DNA of 64,000 nt from NCBI RefSeq assembly GCF_042453785.1, contig NC_091662.1, forward strand, positions 501,001 to 565,000, written 5' to 3'. The position numbers were made by a program, and so were the translations under genes. The notes beneath the pieces are model-generated. The model had not been told where the DNA came from and ran no database searches. It was given only the letters and a program-made list of their open reading frames with translations. Origin of the DNA: Malus domestica. Taxonomy: Eukaryota > Streptophyta > Magnoliopsida > Rosales > Rosaceae. This document shows positions 11,630-22,275 of the stretch, one piece after another (the first letter of the stretch is position 1; every line of letters starts with the position of its first letter).

Positions 11630-11809
11630 CGCTGTTTGAAGAGTGGGTGGCGTCGGTTCTTCAAGCACAAAGGATTACAAGTTTTGGAAAGCAGAAACGG
11701 GCTGTATGTGTTGTACATGGATCGAGTCACAGGCGATTCGGCAAGACGCGTCCGCCAAAATATGTCCCTGCAGAAGCTCAAACGCCAACATCTTGATAGT
11801 CTGTCCTAA
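11630..11809 (+). pseudogene. Exon-like relic, copy 2
   Basis: Second copy of the 7762-7943 coding-like exon, after the same acceptor (TATTTGCAG, ending 11629). Compared with copy 1 it lacks two bases near the start (CAAGCACAAAGG against CAAGCACGTAAAGG), so the two frames no longer join. The downstream part (VLESRNGLYVLYMDRVTGD ... LKRQHLDSLS, TAA) stays open. It is taken as a non-functional fragment. Confidence 0.5.
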
Positions 11810-11845
11810 TGAATTAACTCATTTCTGCACGTACATTATATTTTA

Positions 11846-11993
11846 GCGTGTGATATTTACACATCATTTTTTACTTCTCATATACCCTTCTAATTTTCAA
11901 CATTCGGATCGAATGAATTGAAGAAGAACAATGGACAATAATTACAAATGATGTGTGAGAAGAAAAAAAAAGAATGTGTGGATAGCACACACC
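11846..11993. mobile_element. MITE of 148 bp, 9-bp TA-rich target duplication
   Basis: Flanked by TATATTTTA at 11837-11845 and 11994-12002; unit 1 carries one copy of that 9-mer at the matching place (about 7968). The inverted ends are GCGTGTGATATTTACACATC and, from the other side, GGTGTGTGCTATCCACACAT, each continuing into TTCTTCTCA-like sequence. No coding capacity. The 9-bp duplication fits a Mutator-like MITE. Confidence 0.85.
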
Positions 11994-12879
11994 TATATTT
12001 TAAGAATCCTTTTTCTTTGGGAAATTGGGTTTACAGACACACCAACTAAATTAGCTTTGCCCTCTAGCCTCATTTGACGAAAATACGCTTAATAATCAGT
12101 CAATTATTTACCAAAATTAGGCCGACAAGGAGAGTATTTTCGTCGAAGAAGACTAATAAAGAATGCATTAGCATGGCTATTTTTAATTGGTGGCTTTGTA
12201 AAAGGCTACTAAGCACAATTACCGTTTCTTCTTTTGGAGCCTAGAAATTCAATGAAAAGATAAGAGCGAGATGTTGATTCTTTCTTGCCATGGACCTATT
12301 TGGACACGTTTAAATTACTGTTGTGCTATAATATCTTTTTTGATTTTGTGAAAGTTGAGAATACGTCGCTGGCATCACAATTGGTAGTATTTCTTTATAT
12401 TTGTAAGTATATTCGATTTTAAAAGATTGTAAGTTTGATATATGATTATGGCTAACCTTTGGTATAGCATTGTCCGAATTTCTTCTTCTGTTCAATATCA
12501 TTTTACTTCGGTAAAGCTGTCTCACTAGCCAAACTCTCAAATAGGAAAATAACCAATAAGGCTCAAATAGAACCAAATACAGATTGCATTTAAGTACCAT
12601 ATAATATAATTTTTATATGAGTCAACTTCCTATTGCTAGTACCACGAAAAGTGCGGTAAGCGGTGATCTTTTTAGTTGATAGCTTTGATGGGTTGGTGGT
12701 CGCGTGAGAGTTTTGACTTTGACAATACGGTCGAGTATAAAGTAACTAACAATATAAAACTAGCATTGGATTAGGGATGGAAATGGTCCATGCTGCGCGT
12801 AGTCCTTATCTATCACTGGTTTCTTTGTGGCCTATATTCTTTTCCTTGGTCTTATCAATTTCAAAACCATCACCGAAAG

Positions 12880-13049
12880 GAGAAATTTTGATTTGTGACG
12901 GGAACATGGATTATATATCACATATTTTTATGTAAGTGGTGAAAATTTTTAATTTTTAAGTTATTAACCTTTTAACACACATAACCCTTCATTTATATAA
13001 GGACACATAGTGTACCACCTCGTGTGATGGTCATACTGAAAAATCTCTC
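12880..13049. mobile_element. MITE, same family as 8050-8219
   Basis: 170 bp with ends GAGAAATTTTGATTTGTGAC and, reverse complemented, GAGAGATTTTTCAGTATGAC. The flanks CACCGAAAG (12871-12879) and CACCTCAAG (13050-13058) look like a diverged 9-bp target duplication. Units 1 and 3 have the empty site (CACCGCTAG near 9038; CACCGCGAG near 16955). Its internal sequence resembles the 8050 element, including an ACACATA...CCC segment, but the insertion site differs. Confidence 0.75.
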
Positions 13050-13353
13050 CACCTCAAGACACCACTGTCTTATAATAATTATACCCTGAAATTAGGATCA
13101 TCTATCATATATTATATTCAATTAATAAAAGAAGAAAGCTTCAACATTTCAAAATATTTCAACTTTGGTGTCCTTTAATTAATCATATATTATGTATGAT
13201 TATCCATATTTAGCTATAATTAGTCGTGTTAGCAGATGCTTTGTTGACTCAGATGAATAGTGTGGTTCACTAATTCGTCTTTGCTCTATGACTCACCAGA
13301 GACCGACAAACGAACGATGCAGTCGGTGAACTTAATTTCGTGCCCCATACAGC

Positions 13354-13388
<35 letters not shown>

Positions 13389-13422
13389 CTGTATCGCATT
13401 AAGTTTTAGCAGGCCTGCAGAG

Positions 13423-13776
13423 ATGATAAGTGAGATGAAATCTGCAGTCTCTCTCTCACAGCTTGTCGTCGTTCTCCTTCTGCTAATATCCTCTCAATCT
13501 CTTCCAAGCTGCGCCCATGCAACTGCCCACCTGAATAATCCTACCAGGGTTCTTGGCGGCCAGCAAATCCGGATGCAGCAGCAGCAGCAGGAACCAGAAG
13601 CAGCTGCAAATAATTACGATTTGACTAGTCGGAAGCTTGGGATTCACATGAAGATAATACGTAGGCCGACTCCCAAAGTTCCACGTGTCAAATCATCATC
13701 ATCCCCAATTTCAACTCAGATGCCTTCTCTTGCTTTGGGTTTATCCCTTTGCCTCTTCTTCTTTCTACTGTTTTAG
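13423..13776 (+). CDS. Small secreted protein, family A, copy A2 (117 aa)
   Basis: Tandem paralog of A1 with the same length and start context. The signal peptide, glutamine run of five, LTSRKLGIH motif, basic proline-rich PTPKVPRVK segment and hydrophobic C-terminal tail are all kept. The two predicted proteins differ at only a few residues (for example IIRRPTP here against IIPRPTP in A1, SSQ against TSQ in the signal peptide). The upstream microsatellite differs and a MITE sits about 0.4 kb upstream. The frame is intact despite duplication and nearby insertions, which suggests it is either young or under constraint. Function unknown. Confidence 0.7.
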   Translation: MISEMKSAVSLSQLVVVLLLLISSQSLPSCAHATAHLNNPTRVLGGQQIRMQQQQQEPEAAANNYDLTSRKLGIHMKIIRRPTPKVPRVKSSSSPISTQMPSLALGLSLCLFFFLLF

Positions 13777-13886
13777 GTAGTGGATATATATATATTGTTT
13801 GTGTCTGTATTTGCCTACTCTCATCAAACCAATATATAGAATTTACAAATATTATTGTGTTGTCATTACCTAGCTATGTAAAACAT

Positions 13887-14231
13887 ATCAGCGTTTGATT
13901 TCCTGGGTAGACTCAATAGAACAGTAAGAACACACACAGAGAACAGAGTTTTCTAAGATTTCAATGTATTCAGCTTGCTCTCTAAGCAAGGAGCTCAAAG
14001 AGCATGTTTTACCGTTGGAGGAGTGAGAAACAACTTCACTCTCTCACAACATTACAAAAACATCACAACCATTCATTTCTAAGCCATCATGTAAGATGCT
14101 TACACTTGTCATGAGATATGACTCGTTACAATCTAATCTAGATACCATATGGAATATGATCCAATGGCTTACATTAAAACCTGCACAATGCTTATAATAA
14201 ACCTAACACAGCAAATACATTTATACACCAA
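13887..14231. mobile_element. 345-bp insertion with 8-bp flanking repeat, possibly LTR-derived
   Basis: Unit 2 carries this segment between two copies of TAAAACAT (13879-13886 and 14232-14239); unit 1 has a single TAAAACATG at the matching position (about 10100), and unit 3 also lacks the insert. The sequence has no inverted ends and no coding frame. Its reverse complement has an LTR-like look (TGTTAGGTTTATTATAAG near one side). It could be a solo LTR fragment or another non-coding insertion; the class is open. Confidence 0.6.
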
Positions 14232-14720
14232 TAAAACATGTATACACTTGGATTGAAAAGAAATGAAGCTGTATGCAAGCATTGTGATCGCGAGCGTTAT
14301 ATCGAGCTGTATGCGAGCAGCATCATAGAAGGCAAACAAATGAGGCGGTTTCGTTGCATGGCCTTACGTTAATTGGTGGTGGTGGGGGTGGTGCTTCATC
14401 CATCAGGAAAATACGGTGCCGGGAATTTCTATTTCGTCTATGTCAGCTGCTGCAGCTGCAATCTCAATTTCTCTTAATGTCTGCCTCGCCATCCTACCGG
14501 CTGTGTTAATCTTCATTCTTTGTTCATTCTTTCCATTGTGATGTATATTATGTATATGCTCTTGATATCACACAACTTCATGTTCCTGATGTTGATGACG
14601 ATCATACGACGTATGTATATACCAGGAAAAATTATTGTATGGTACCGCAAGCATTTCTATCGTTGATATATTTATGTTGAGGGTTAATTTGGTTTTCAGA
14701 TATATTGGATCGGAATTAAT

Positions 14721-16106
14721 GGATGAAAAATGTTCAGAAATTTTAAAATTTCAAAAGACATTATAAATATTGGGTGAGAAAAGCAAAAGGCATGTGTATT
14801 TTTGAGATTCAGAATAGATTTGCAGACTTGGAACAAGAGATGAATTTCCATATATACCTAGTTATTTTTCCTCTTTTAGATACTATCCACCATATACTAC
14901 ACTAAAGTAACTCATTTTGTTACTTGCTTTATTCTTTTCATCGAATCACCTTAACTTTTATCACCTGCTTTATTCTTTTCATCGAATCACCTTAACTTTT
15001 ATCACCGGTGATGATAGAGAAATCAAATTTTTAGATCAAATTTTATAGACTATAGGATTAGTAATTCTTTTTTAAAAATCGAATAGATTTGGTCTTATAC
15101 ATACGCGAAAAAGGTAATAAAAAAAAAAGATGAGTTCTTCTTTCTTTTATCATTTTGGAGCCATGTGAGATGAAATTCTCATGCACAGTTTTGAATGAGA
15201 GAAAAAAGTGAGGAATCCTCTTTTCATTGAGCATTTAGATACAATCAATAGAAATCCAGAAGGGCGCCATATTCTAGGAGCCCAAATCCTTCTAAAGAAG
15301 GAATTCAACCATCAATCACCACATCTTGCGTCATCATACTATGCGTGATTATAAATATGGTCTAAAAAATGGTCTCTCTAACATCTTCCTACTTACTAAG
15401 TTGTAGCCAGAAACATTATGAATAAGCTCTCCAAGGAAAAGATAATAGAGGTATCACATTCTCTTCTATCCTTTGTTTCCTCTCAAAGAGATTTGGTCGA
15501 CAAAGGTCTCTAGCTAATTTATTCTTTTTCATCTAACCATAGCACAAAGGAAGATTCGAACTTAAATATCTTTTAACATTATTGAGGTTTGTCGCTAACT
15601 AAGAGGTAGTTATGTCAAAAACACAACTTGATCGATCACAGCCACCATCAAACCGCAAATCCCTCTACCCAATAGTGTTATCCACACTCATTTTTATCTC
15701 TGACATACCTCTCTCAATTTCTAGCCATCGAATCAAATAAATTAAAAATATCAGTGGACCAAAATTTAACAAGAAAGTGAAAAATCAAAAGAAAAGTGTG
15801 AATCGCGCTACCCTACGTAAAATTAACCAAGTACTGCCATGCAAAACCACACGCATACACATGCATGTGCCTGCGGCAGGTTCGTTTTACTACAATTAAC
15901 AAGAATCTTTACTTTATCCAAAAGCCATGAAAACCCTAATCAACTTTTTTAATGCTTTCACTTTTCTCGTTAGCTTTATGCTTAATTAGTGCTAATTACA
16001 CTTAGCAACATAAGTCTATTTAAGCGTGTCCCTCTTCTTCATCAACCACTTTTGAAAAATTAGTTACTAGTATTAGGTTATTAGAAAACCTAATATTTGA
16101 GAGAAG
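14721..16106. other. Upstream region of B1
   Basis: No gene seen. AT-rich sequence homologous to 20590-22275, the B2 upstream region. A ~40-base motif (CTTTATTCTTTTCATCGAA ... TTAACTTTTATCACC) is directly repeated at about 14928-15006. A tRNA-like SINE-derived stretch in reverse orientation (GATTCGAACTTAAA at 15553) is single here and tandemly doubled in front of B2. The final 150 bases (TAATTAGTGCTAATTACACTTA, TATTTAAGCGTGTC) are well kept between B1 and B2 and look like the core promoter. Confidence 0.5.
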
Positions 16107-16576
16107 ATGAGAAGAGAATTACTAATATTGTCCTTTTTTATTCTCTCTGTGGTTGTTCATTCTGCATGTGAAACCACTTCCAACCCTAAAACCGGAGATT
16201 ATACGCCTCTGAAGAAGCAGCATGATTACCTTAAGCTTAAGGGTAAGCTCACAAATTCTCTCGACAGATCGAGGAATATTACTGATTTCCTACGTTCTTT
16301 TTCGCTAATTTTATCGATGTTATAAGCTCCGCAGATGTATATGATACGATGAACAAATCAAGCACAAAAGGCCATCAAAGAATGCATGAAGTTCAGCATC
16401 TAAGGATTTCCCAGAAACTGAAGGCAAAGCCAACCTCCGGTGGCGCCTCCGACCTTAGTCGCACCCGTCCCAGCAAGGGTGTAGCAAGCTCTGTACTAGC
16501 TAAACCCCCCAATTTCTTCCTCTTCGCAGTGTTCAGGCATGTTGCTGTTGGACTGATCATCTTTGCTCTGTATTAA
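16107..16576 (+). pseudogene. Small secreted protein, family B, copy B1 (frameshifted)
   Basis: Homologous along its length to B2 (22276-22737). The first 60 codons match (MRRELLILSFFILSVVVHSA signal peptide; KLTNSLDRSRNITD), then the frame shifts near 16290 where B1 has GATTTCCTACGTTCTTTTTC against GATCCCTACGTTCTTTTC in B2. The rest of the homology is in another frame at 16349-16576 (GGASDLSRTRPSKG, VLAKPP and the hydrophobic end VGLIIFALY). As sequenced it would give a 72-aa protein lacking the conserved C-terminal part. The most likely reading is a pseudogene; a sequencing error in the T run is possible. Confidence 0.75.
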
Positions 16577-17289
16577 TCGCTTGAGGTAATTTTGCACACG
16601 TTATTTAGGACGCGATGGATGTGGAAGTTTTGCGATGAAACTTTCGCTGTTAAACCCGTGTTTAAACCCGTTTCTCAAACCTGATTCTTATGTAATTGTA
16701 AATTAGAATATCTACTTATTGCATTATTTGACATTTCTTCCCATCTTCCCCTGTTCTTTGCCAAAGCATATGCTGTTGGGTTACTGTCATGCCACGCAAA
16801 ACACTATGGTCGACGAGGTGTAAACAATATAAGCATGGCGATGTCTAAACAAAAGCAGAAACATGATTTGTATATGCCGTGAAAGTGTGATACTAAATAC
16901 AAAGAGAAAAGTATTCATACATGGTTTATTTGGTCTTATCAAATTCAAAGCCATCACCGCGAGCGACCGCTGCCTTATAATAATATATGACAAAATTAGG
17001 ATCATCTATCATATTATCTTCAATTTATAAAAGAAGGAAGCTTCAATAGTTCAAAATACTTCAACTTTGGTGTCCTCCTACTCCTTTAGTTAATCATATA
17101 TTATGTATGATTATCCATATTTAGTAACAAAGTATGTTAACTCAGATGAAAAGTGTGGTTAACCTATTCGTCTTTTGCTCTATGACTCACCAATGGACCT
17201 ACAGTCGATGCAGTCCGTTGAACTTTCGCGTCCCCCATATATATGTAATTGTCTCTGTAGATTGCATTAACTTTAGCAGGCCTGCAGAG

Positions 17290-17529
17290 ATGATAAGTGA
17301 GATGAAATCTGCAGTCTCTCTCTCACAGCTCGTCGTCGTTCTCCTTCTAGTACTAGTAGTATCCTCTCAATCTCTTTCAAGCTCCGCCCGTGCAACTGCC
17401 CACCTGAATAATCCTACCAGGGTTCTTGGCGGCCAGCAAATCCGGATGCAGCAGCAAGAACCAGAAGCAGCAGCAAATAATTACGATTTTACTAGTCGGA
17501 AGCTTGGGATTCACATGGAAGATATATAG
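17290..17529 (+). pseudogene. Small secreted protein, family A, copy A3 (C-terminally broken)
   Basis: Aligns with A1 and A2 from ATG 17290. The signal peptide is kept (VVVLLLVLVVSSQSL), the glutamine run is shorter (three Q), and EPEAAANNYDFTSRKLGIH is intact. The frame then breaks: HMEDI and a stop replace HMKII and the basic proline-rich segment, because GAAGATATATAGTACGTAGG stands where A2 has GAAGATAATACGTAGG. The lost part, including the hydrophobic tail, is still recognisable downstream to about 17650. The 79-aa product would be soluble and unanchored, so this is either a pseudogene or a shortened secreted variant. Confidence 0.7.
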
Positions 17530-17659
17530 TACGTAGGCCGACTCCTAAAGTGCCACATACCAAATCATCATCATCCTCAATTTCAACTCAGATGCCTTCT
17601 CTTGTTTTGGGTTTATCCCTTTTGCCTTTTCTTCTTTCTACTGTTTTAGGTAGTGGGTA

Positions 17660-17693
<34 letters not shown>

Positions 17694-17715
17694 ATTTATC
17701 AGGATTGTCTGTGTC

Positions 17716-19078
17716 CAGTGGCGAAATCAGGATTGGCCAAGGGAAGGGGCGAAATTCAAAAGAATGTAAGGTTCGATTGAAGAGGTTGCTTTCATATTGG
17801 AGAGTGCAAAGTGTTGAGTCAATATTCATAGCATAAAATAGTCTCTCCACAAAAATGGTTGTAAGTAATATTATCAAAACCAATGTAAGAAGCTTAAATT
17901 AGCTAGGATTAGATCCTAAAAAATGTTAGGCACTAGTCAAACAACGGACTGGGACCTAGCAGCTTGATGCCTAGGCAAGATCTAGGTAGGAGTCTAAATT
18001 GATTTAAATTATCATAAAATAAGCATTAAACAATATTTATATTGTTTTTAAAAAGTAATACAATATTTATCAATAATGTAAGAGTTTAAAATAAATACGG
18101 TGGAAGTCTTAAAAAGAAAATAAAAATACATATCGGAATAAAAAAAATAAAAAATAAAAGGAGAGAAATGGGACAATAAACCACAAAAAAAAAAAAAAAG
18201 GTCAGAAGAGAAAAAAAAGGGGGGGATGGGTAAACAAACAAGTGGGGCAAAAAAACAAAGACCGAAAAAGAAGTGGTGGGTCATCACAGTATTTTAAGAG
18301 AGAAAAATGTAAACAAAAGGTAGCAAGATAATACTTGGTAAGGTGTCAGTACTCAATTTTTACTAACTTAGATGACACAATAATGGTTCAACATCTGTCT
18401 TTAAAACTCACATCCAAATTCTTGCTATCCTGATAACCGGATCCAGATCCTTTCCCGATCATTCACTACAGATCCATGCGGACCAATTCATCCTAGCCTT
18501 TGATTTAAATCTCACGGCCTAGGTTTAATTTTCACTTTCTTAATTTCCTTGACTCTTTCGCGCAAAACGAAGTCTTTTTTTCTTCCACCAGATGCATCTT
18601 CTTCGTTCTTTCCTCTTCAAGTTGTCCATTCCCGATGAAAAAAATGAAGCAACAATCACAAAACAAATCTGGTGGGGAGGTATCAAAAGAATTAGATGGA
18701 TTTAAGAGGCCTTGTCCTACTCTCACTTTCTTTTGCCCAATCTCTTTCTCTGTCTGCAATTTTCCCCAAAATTTAGCCTTCCGTCATCGGAATTGACGCC
18801 AAAGACGACGGGGTCGATGATGTCGCCGAGTAAGTGGGTGACGTATCAAGTTTGAAATCAAGATTCATCCTCGTTTTGGCCTGGATGTTTTTAAAAAAAA
18901 AAATTGAACTCAGCTCTGCTGTGCGCAGAGCAGAACCAGACAGGCACCGACGGAGAGCAGCAGCAGCATAACCAAATGGGTTTTCCGGCGAGGGGAGGGG
19001 CTGAACCAGCGCTCCAGTCTTGTTTTTCCGGCGAGGGGAGTGGCCGCCACTCCTCACCCTCACGTGGCTTGGCCACTG
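17716..19078. mobile_element. Non-autonomous hAT-like element, 1,363 bp
   Basis: Bounded by the 8-bp repeat TCTGTGTC at 17708-17715 and 19079-19086; units 1 and 2 have the empty site (TTTGTGTCTGTATTTGCC near 10020 and 13799). The inverted ends are CAGTGGCGAAATCAGGATTG and, from the right, CAGTGGCCAAGCCACGTGAG, sharing CAGTGGC and scattered later bases. An 8-bp duplication and C/TAGNG-type short ends are typical of hAT elements. No transposase frame is visible. The right part (18780-19070) is GC-rich with two CCGGCGAGGGGAG copies, which might be captured host sequence. Confidence 0.85.
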
Positions 19079-19212
19079 TCTGTGTCTGTATAAGTATACG
19101 TCTCATCAAACGATCATTGAATTTACAAATATTATTGTGTTATTAACTTATCATTACCTAGCTCTGTACGTAATACACTTGTAAGGAAAGGGGGGTTTAT
19201 ATATGTTCGCTT

Positions 19213-19250
19213 GGCAAATGGGCAAATGGGCAAATGGGCAAATGGGCAAA
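19213..19250 (+). repeat. Octamer tandem repeat (GGGCAAAT)n
   Basis: GGCAAATG repeats about 4.5 times in the 3' flank of A3. It is absent from the matching positions next to A1 and A2, so it is a local slippage expansion. Confidence 0.85.
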
Positions 19251-20649
19251 CTTACAAAATTATCATTAATCTTTGCATTGCAAAGAATCAATTGGCCATT
19301 TCATGTTTCATTTCCGATAATTCCTCCTTTAATTCCTTAAAGACGAAGAGAAGGTGATTAAATTTCCGACCCCAGACCCAGAGTCATGCAGAATTAATAA
19401 GGATTTTATCTCTCCAAATATAATATTTAATACATACTCACGGTGCATAATCGCAACAATATATTGACAAATTAAGAAAGTTCAAACATTTCAGGAGCCT
19501 AATACCTATTTTGTTTGGGTAATTAATTTCGTTAGTCTCTATTCCTATTTCCCACCACCAGCACTTGCATGCACATGATACGTAACTAGCGGCAACGAGG
19601 GAGAAATCCGACACAAGACCTACGCCTCAATACCAAGTCGTCTCTAAAATTCAAATTATTATCTAGACCTCGTGAGGTGTGTAAATCCTAATTTTCTCCG
19701 GACGGAATTAGGGTATACAAATTATCATTAACAAATATGACGTCGTTTCGACATATATTTTTCTTGTTTGTGATCATCTTCGTTGCCGCTTGTGACGATC
19801 ATATGCATATATAGAGCTTTGGCTGACCAGGATCATGATCGGGATCGCGATCATGAACATTATATTGAAGCTTTTTGCAAGCTGTAGCATCATAGAAGGC
19901 AAACAAATGAGGTGGTTCCGTTGCATGGACGTACGTTAATCGGAGGTGGTGGGGGTGGTTCTTCATCCATCCGGAAAAAATGGTGCCGGGAATTTCTAAT
20001 TCGTCTCACGCAAAGATGTCAGCAGCTGCTGCTGCTGCTGCAACTTCAATTTCTCACCATGTCTGCGCCGCCATCCTACCGGCTGTGTTAATATTCATTT
20101 TTTGTTCGTTCTTTCCATTGTGATGTATGTATATGCTATTGATGTCATCACACACACATACATTATATGAACTTTTGTTTGTATCTTGTTTCTGAAGGAA
20201 GTTGGGGTTATAAGGTAAAAGTAATTAGCAATATGAGTAGTAGGTTAACTACTTACAAGTACATGCAAGGGTTCTTTTTTTTTTTCGATGTGGTATTGAT
20301 ACTCTCAACACGCTTCATCACGTTTAACTAATTTTTAAGCCTAGCACGTACTTGGATAACACAAATAGGATGACGTAGAGTACGTGTGGCCCAACGGCTT
20401 CACACATGGGACAACATGCTATAATACTATGAATAAAGTTAAGTTTCACCATAAAATCAATTGCCACACATGCTCCAAAATAGAAACTTCATGTTCTTGA
20501 TTTTGATGATCATGTACGAAGTAAGTACATACATATGAAAATTTATTGTATATTTATGTTGAGGATTTGATTTTCGGATATATTGGATCGGAATTAAAGG
20601 ATGAAAAATTATTTCAAAAGATCCAAATTTTGGATGGGAAAAGCAAGAG
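19251..20649. other. 3' flank of A3
   Basis: No gene seen. Contains the third copy of the conserved A 3' block (about 19898-20110: GGTGGTGGGGGTGG, GCTGCTGCTGCTGCTGC) and the shared TATTGGATCGGAATTAA at 20580. About 19260-19800 has no clear match in the other A flanks; the motif CTGACCAGGATCATGATCGG with its inverted GATCGCGATCATG (about 19822-19854) forms a short palindromic patch of unknown meaning. Confidence 0.45.
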
Positions 20650-21135
20650 TGTTGGAATCTCCAGTTATCCCGCATTGGCTAGAGGGCCAAAGAGAAAGCA
20701 ATTTAAATAGAATTACCCTACTCTAATTAATATCGAGACTTTTTGTGATAAAGCCACACACTTAAATATTGGGCAGATGGTAAAGTGGGGACAATATATA
20801 TGTTGTTAGAGTGGGCTCTTGGCCCGTCGACCTGAAAATTTCCACATGGTATCAAAGCCAGGGGACGGGCCTGCACTGCCACGTGATTGGGTGGGTCCTC
20901 TGTTTGGCCCCACTCGATGGGTGAGTCCGAACATGGCTCCACGTGATTGCCGATGTGGATCTCCACATGTAACTCATAAAATGGGGTGCAATTTAAATAG
21001 AATTACCCCACTTTAACTAACATCGAGACTTTTGTGATAAAACCTCACACCTAAGGATTGAGTAGGTGGTAAAGTGGGGACAATAACGGTGTTGTTAGAG
21101 TAGGCCCTCGGCCCGTCAACCTGAAAAATTCCACA
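20650..21135 (+). mobile_element. TRIM (short non-autonomous LTR retroelement)
   Basis: Total 486 bp, bounded by the 5-bp target duplication AAGAG (20645-20649 and 21136-21140). The left LTR runs from TGTTGGAATC to TTCCACA (20650-20846). It is followed at once by TGGTATCAAAGCC, the primer-binding site type matching initiator-methionine tRNA. The right end repeats the LTR features (TAGAATTACCCCAC, GGTAAAGTGGGGACAAT, TTCCACA). The LTRs have diverged visibly, so it is older than the copia element nearby. It is absent from the B1-side copy of the block, so it inserted after that duplication. Confidence 0.85.
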
Positions 21136-21620
21136 AAGAGGCATGTATATTTATTGAGATTCATAATGGATTTGCCGAAAAGGAACAAAAGATGAATTCC
21201 AAACCTAGTTAATTTTCCCCTTAAGATACTACCATTCCAGCATATTAAAGTAACTCTTTTTGTTAATTGCTTTATACTTTTCATTGAATCACCTTGAGTC
21301 CTTGACAACCTGTTGTTGGTGTAGAAGCCACACTTGTGGCCAGAGGAAGGTTGAAATGCCTCTGTGAGTTTTCCCAGCCACCAAAAGAGGTGGATAACTA
21401 TAGCTTGCCACCAGTTATCCTCATTTTTAAGAAAGAAAAAAATCGATTCACCTTGACTTTTACTGCTAAGTGGTGGCTAGAAACATGGTGAATAAGCACC
21501 CATTGACATAGAAACAGAAGCAAGCCATTCATTCCTTTGTCTTCCAGGGCTCTCCAAGAAAAACATAATAGAGGCATCACATTCTCTTCTATCCTTGTCA
21601 ACGTGATTTGATAAACCTTT

Positions 21621-22016
21621 CTAGCTAATTTATTCTTTTTCATCAAACCTCTACAACTTTCGAAGCACAAACTTTTGTGATTAGCAAAGAGGTAGATTCG
21701 AACTAAACATCTTTCAACATTAAGAGAGAATTGTACCGCTATACTAAGAGCTAGCTACGTCAAAAACACAACTTGATCGGTCAAAGCCACCATCGAATTT
21801 TATTGACCTTTAAGAAAAGGTCTCTAGCTAATTTATTCTTTTTCATCAAACTTCTCATCACTATAACTTTCAAAGCACAGACTTTTGTGATTAGCAGAGA
21901 GGGAGATTCGAACTTAAACATCTTCTAACATTAAAGAGAGATTTGTACCGCCATACTAAGAGCTAGTTACGTCAAAAAACACAACTTGATCGATCACAGC
22001 CACCATCGAATCGCAA
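21621..22016. repeat. Local tandem duplication, ~203-bp period, carrying SINE-like sequence
   Basis: CTAGCTAATTTATTC begins at 21621 and again at 21824, and the similarity continues to CAGCCACCATCGAA. On the minus strand each copy has a tRNA-like promoter pattern (TAGTATAGCGGTACAATT, then TTCGAATCT), as in tRNA-derived SINEs. The B1 upstream region has only one copy (about 15514-15652), so the doubling is specific to the B2 side. Confidence 0.7.
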
Positions 22017-22275
22017 ATCCCCCCGCCCAATTTGTGTTTACATACAATTGACAAGAATCTTTACTACAACTAACAAGAATCTTTACTTTATCCACCACCC
22101 ATGAAAACCCTAATCTTTTTTTTTCCTTCACATTTCTCTTTATCTTTACGCTTAATTAGTGCTAATTACACTTAAACAGATAGCAACAAAGGTCTATTTA
22201 AGTGTGTCACTCTTCCTAATCAACCACCTTCGAAAAATTTGTTACTATTAGGTTATTAGAAAAATTTGAGAGAGG

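Larger units (their letters stand above)
10593..14720 (+). repeat. Tandem duplication, unit 2 (contains A2)
   Basis: Second copy of the 6497-10588 unit, nearly collinear over 4.1 kb. Differences are mostly whole insertions: unit 2 alone has the elements at 11846-11993, 12880-13049 and 13887-14231, and unit 1 alone has those at about 7374-7640, 8050-8219 and 9096-9285. Each copy therefore supplies the empty site for insertions in the other. The second half of this unit (from 12846) is also part of the older A-B block duplication. Confidence 0.9.
12846..16929 (+). repeat. A-B block duplication, copy 1 (A2 and B1)
   Basis: From TTGGTCTTATCAA (12846) to ACATGGTTTAT (about 16929), this block is repeated at 16930-27882. 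Matching landmarks in order are the A promoter (AATCATATATTATGTATGAT), the A gene, the GGTGGTGGGGGTGG block, TATTGGATCGGAATTAA, the B gene, and the tail GAAACATGATTTGTA. The two copies look roughly 85-90% alike, so this duplication is older than the 4.1-kb A1/A2 one. Confidence 0.85.
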
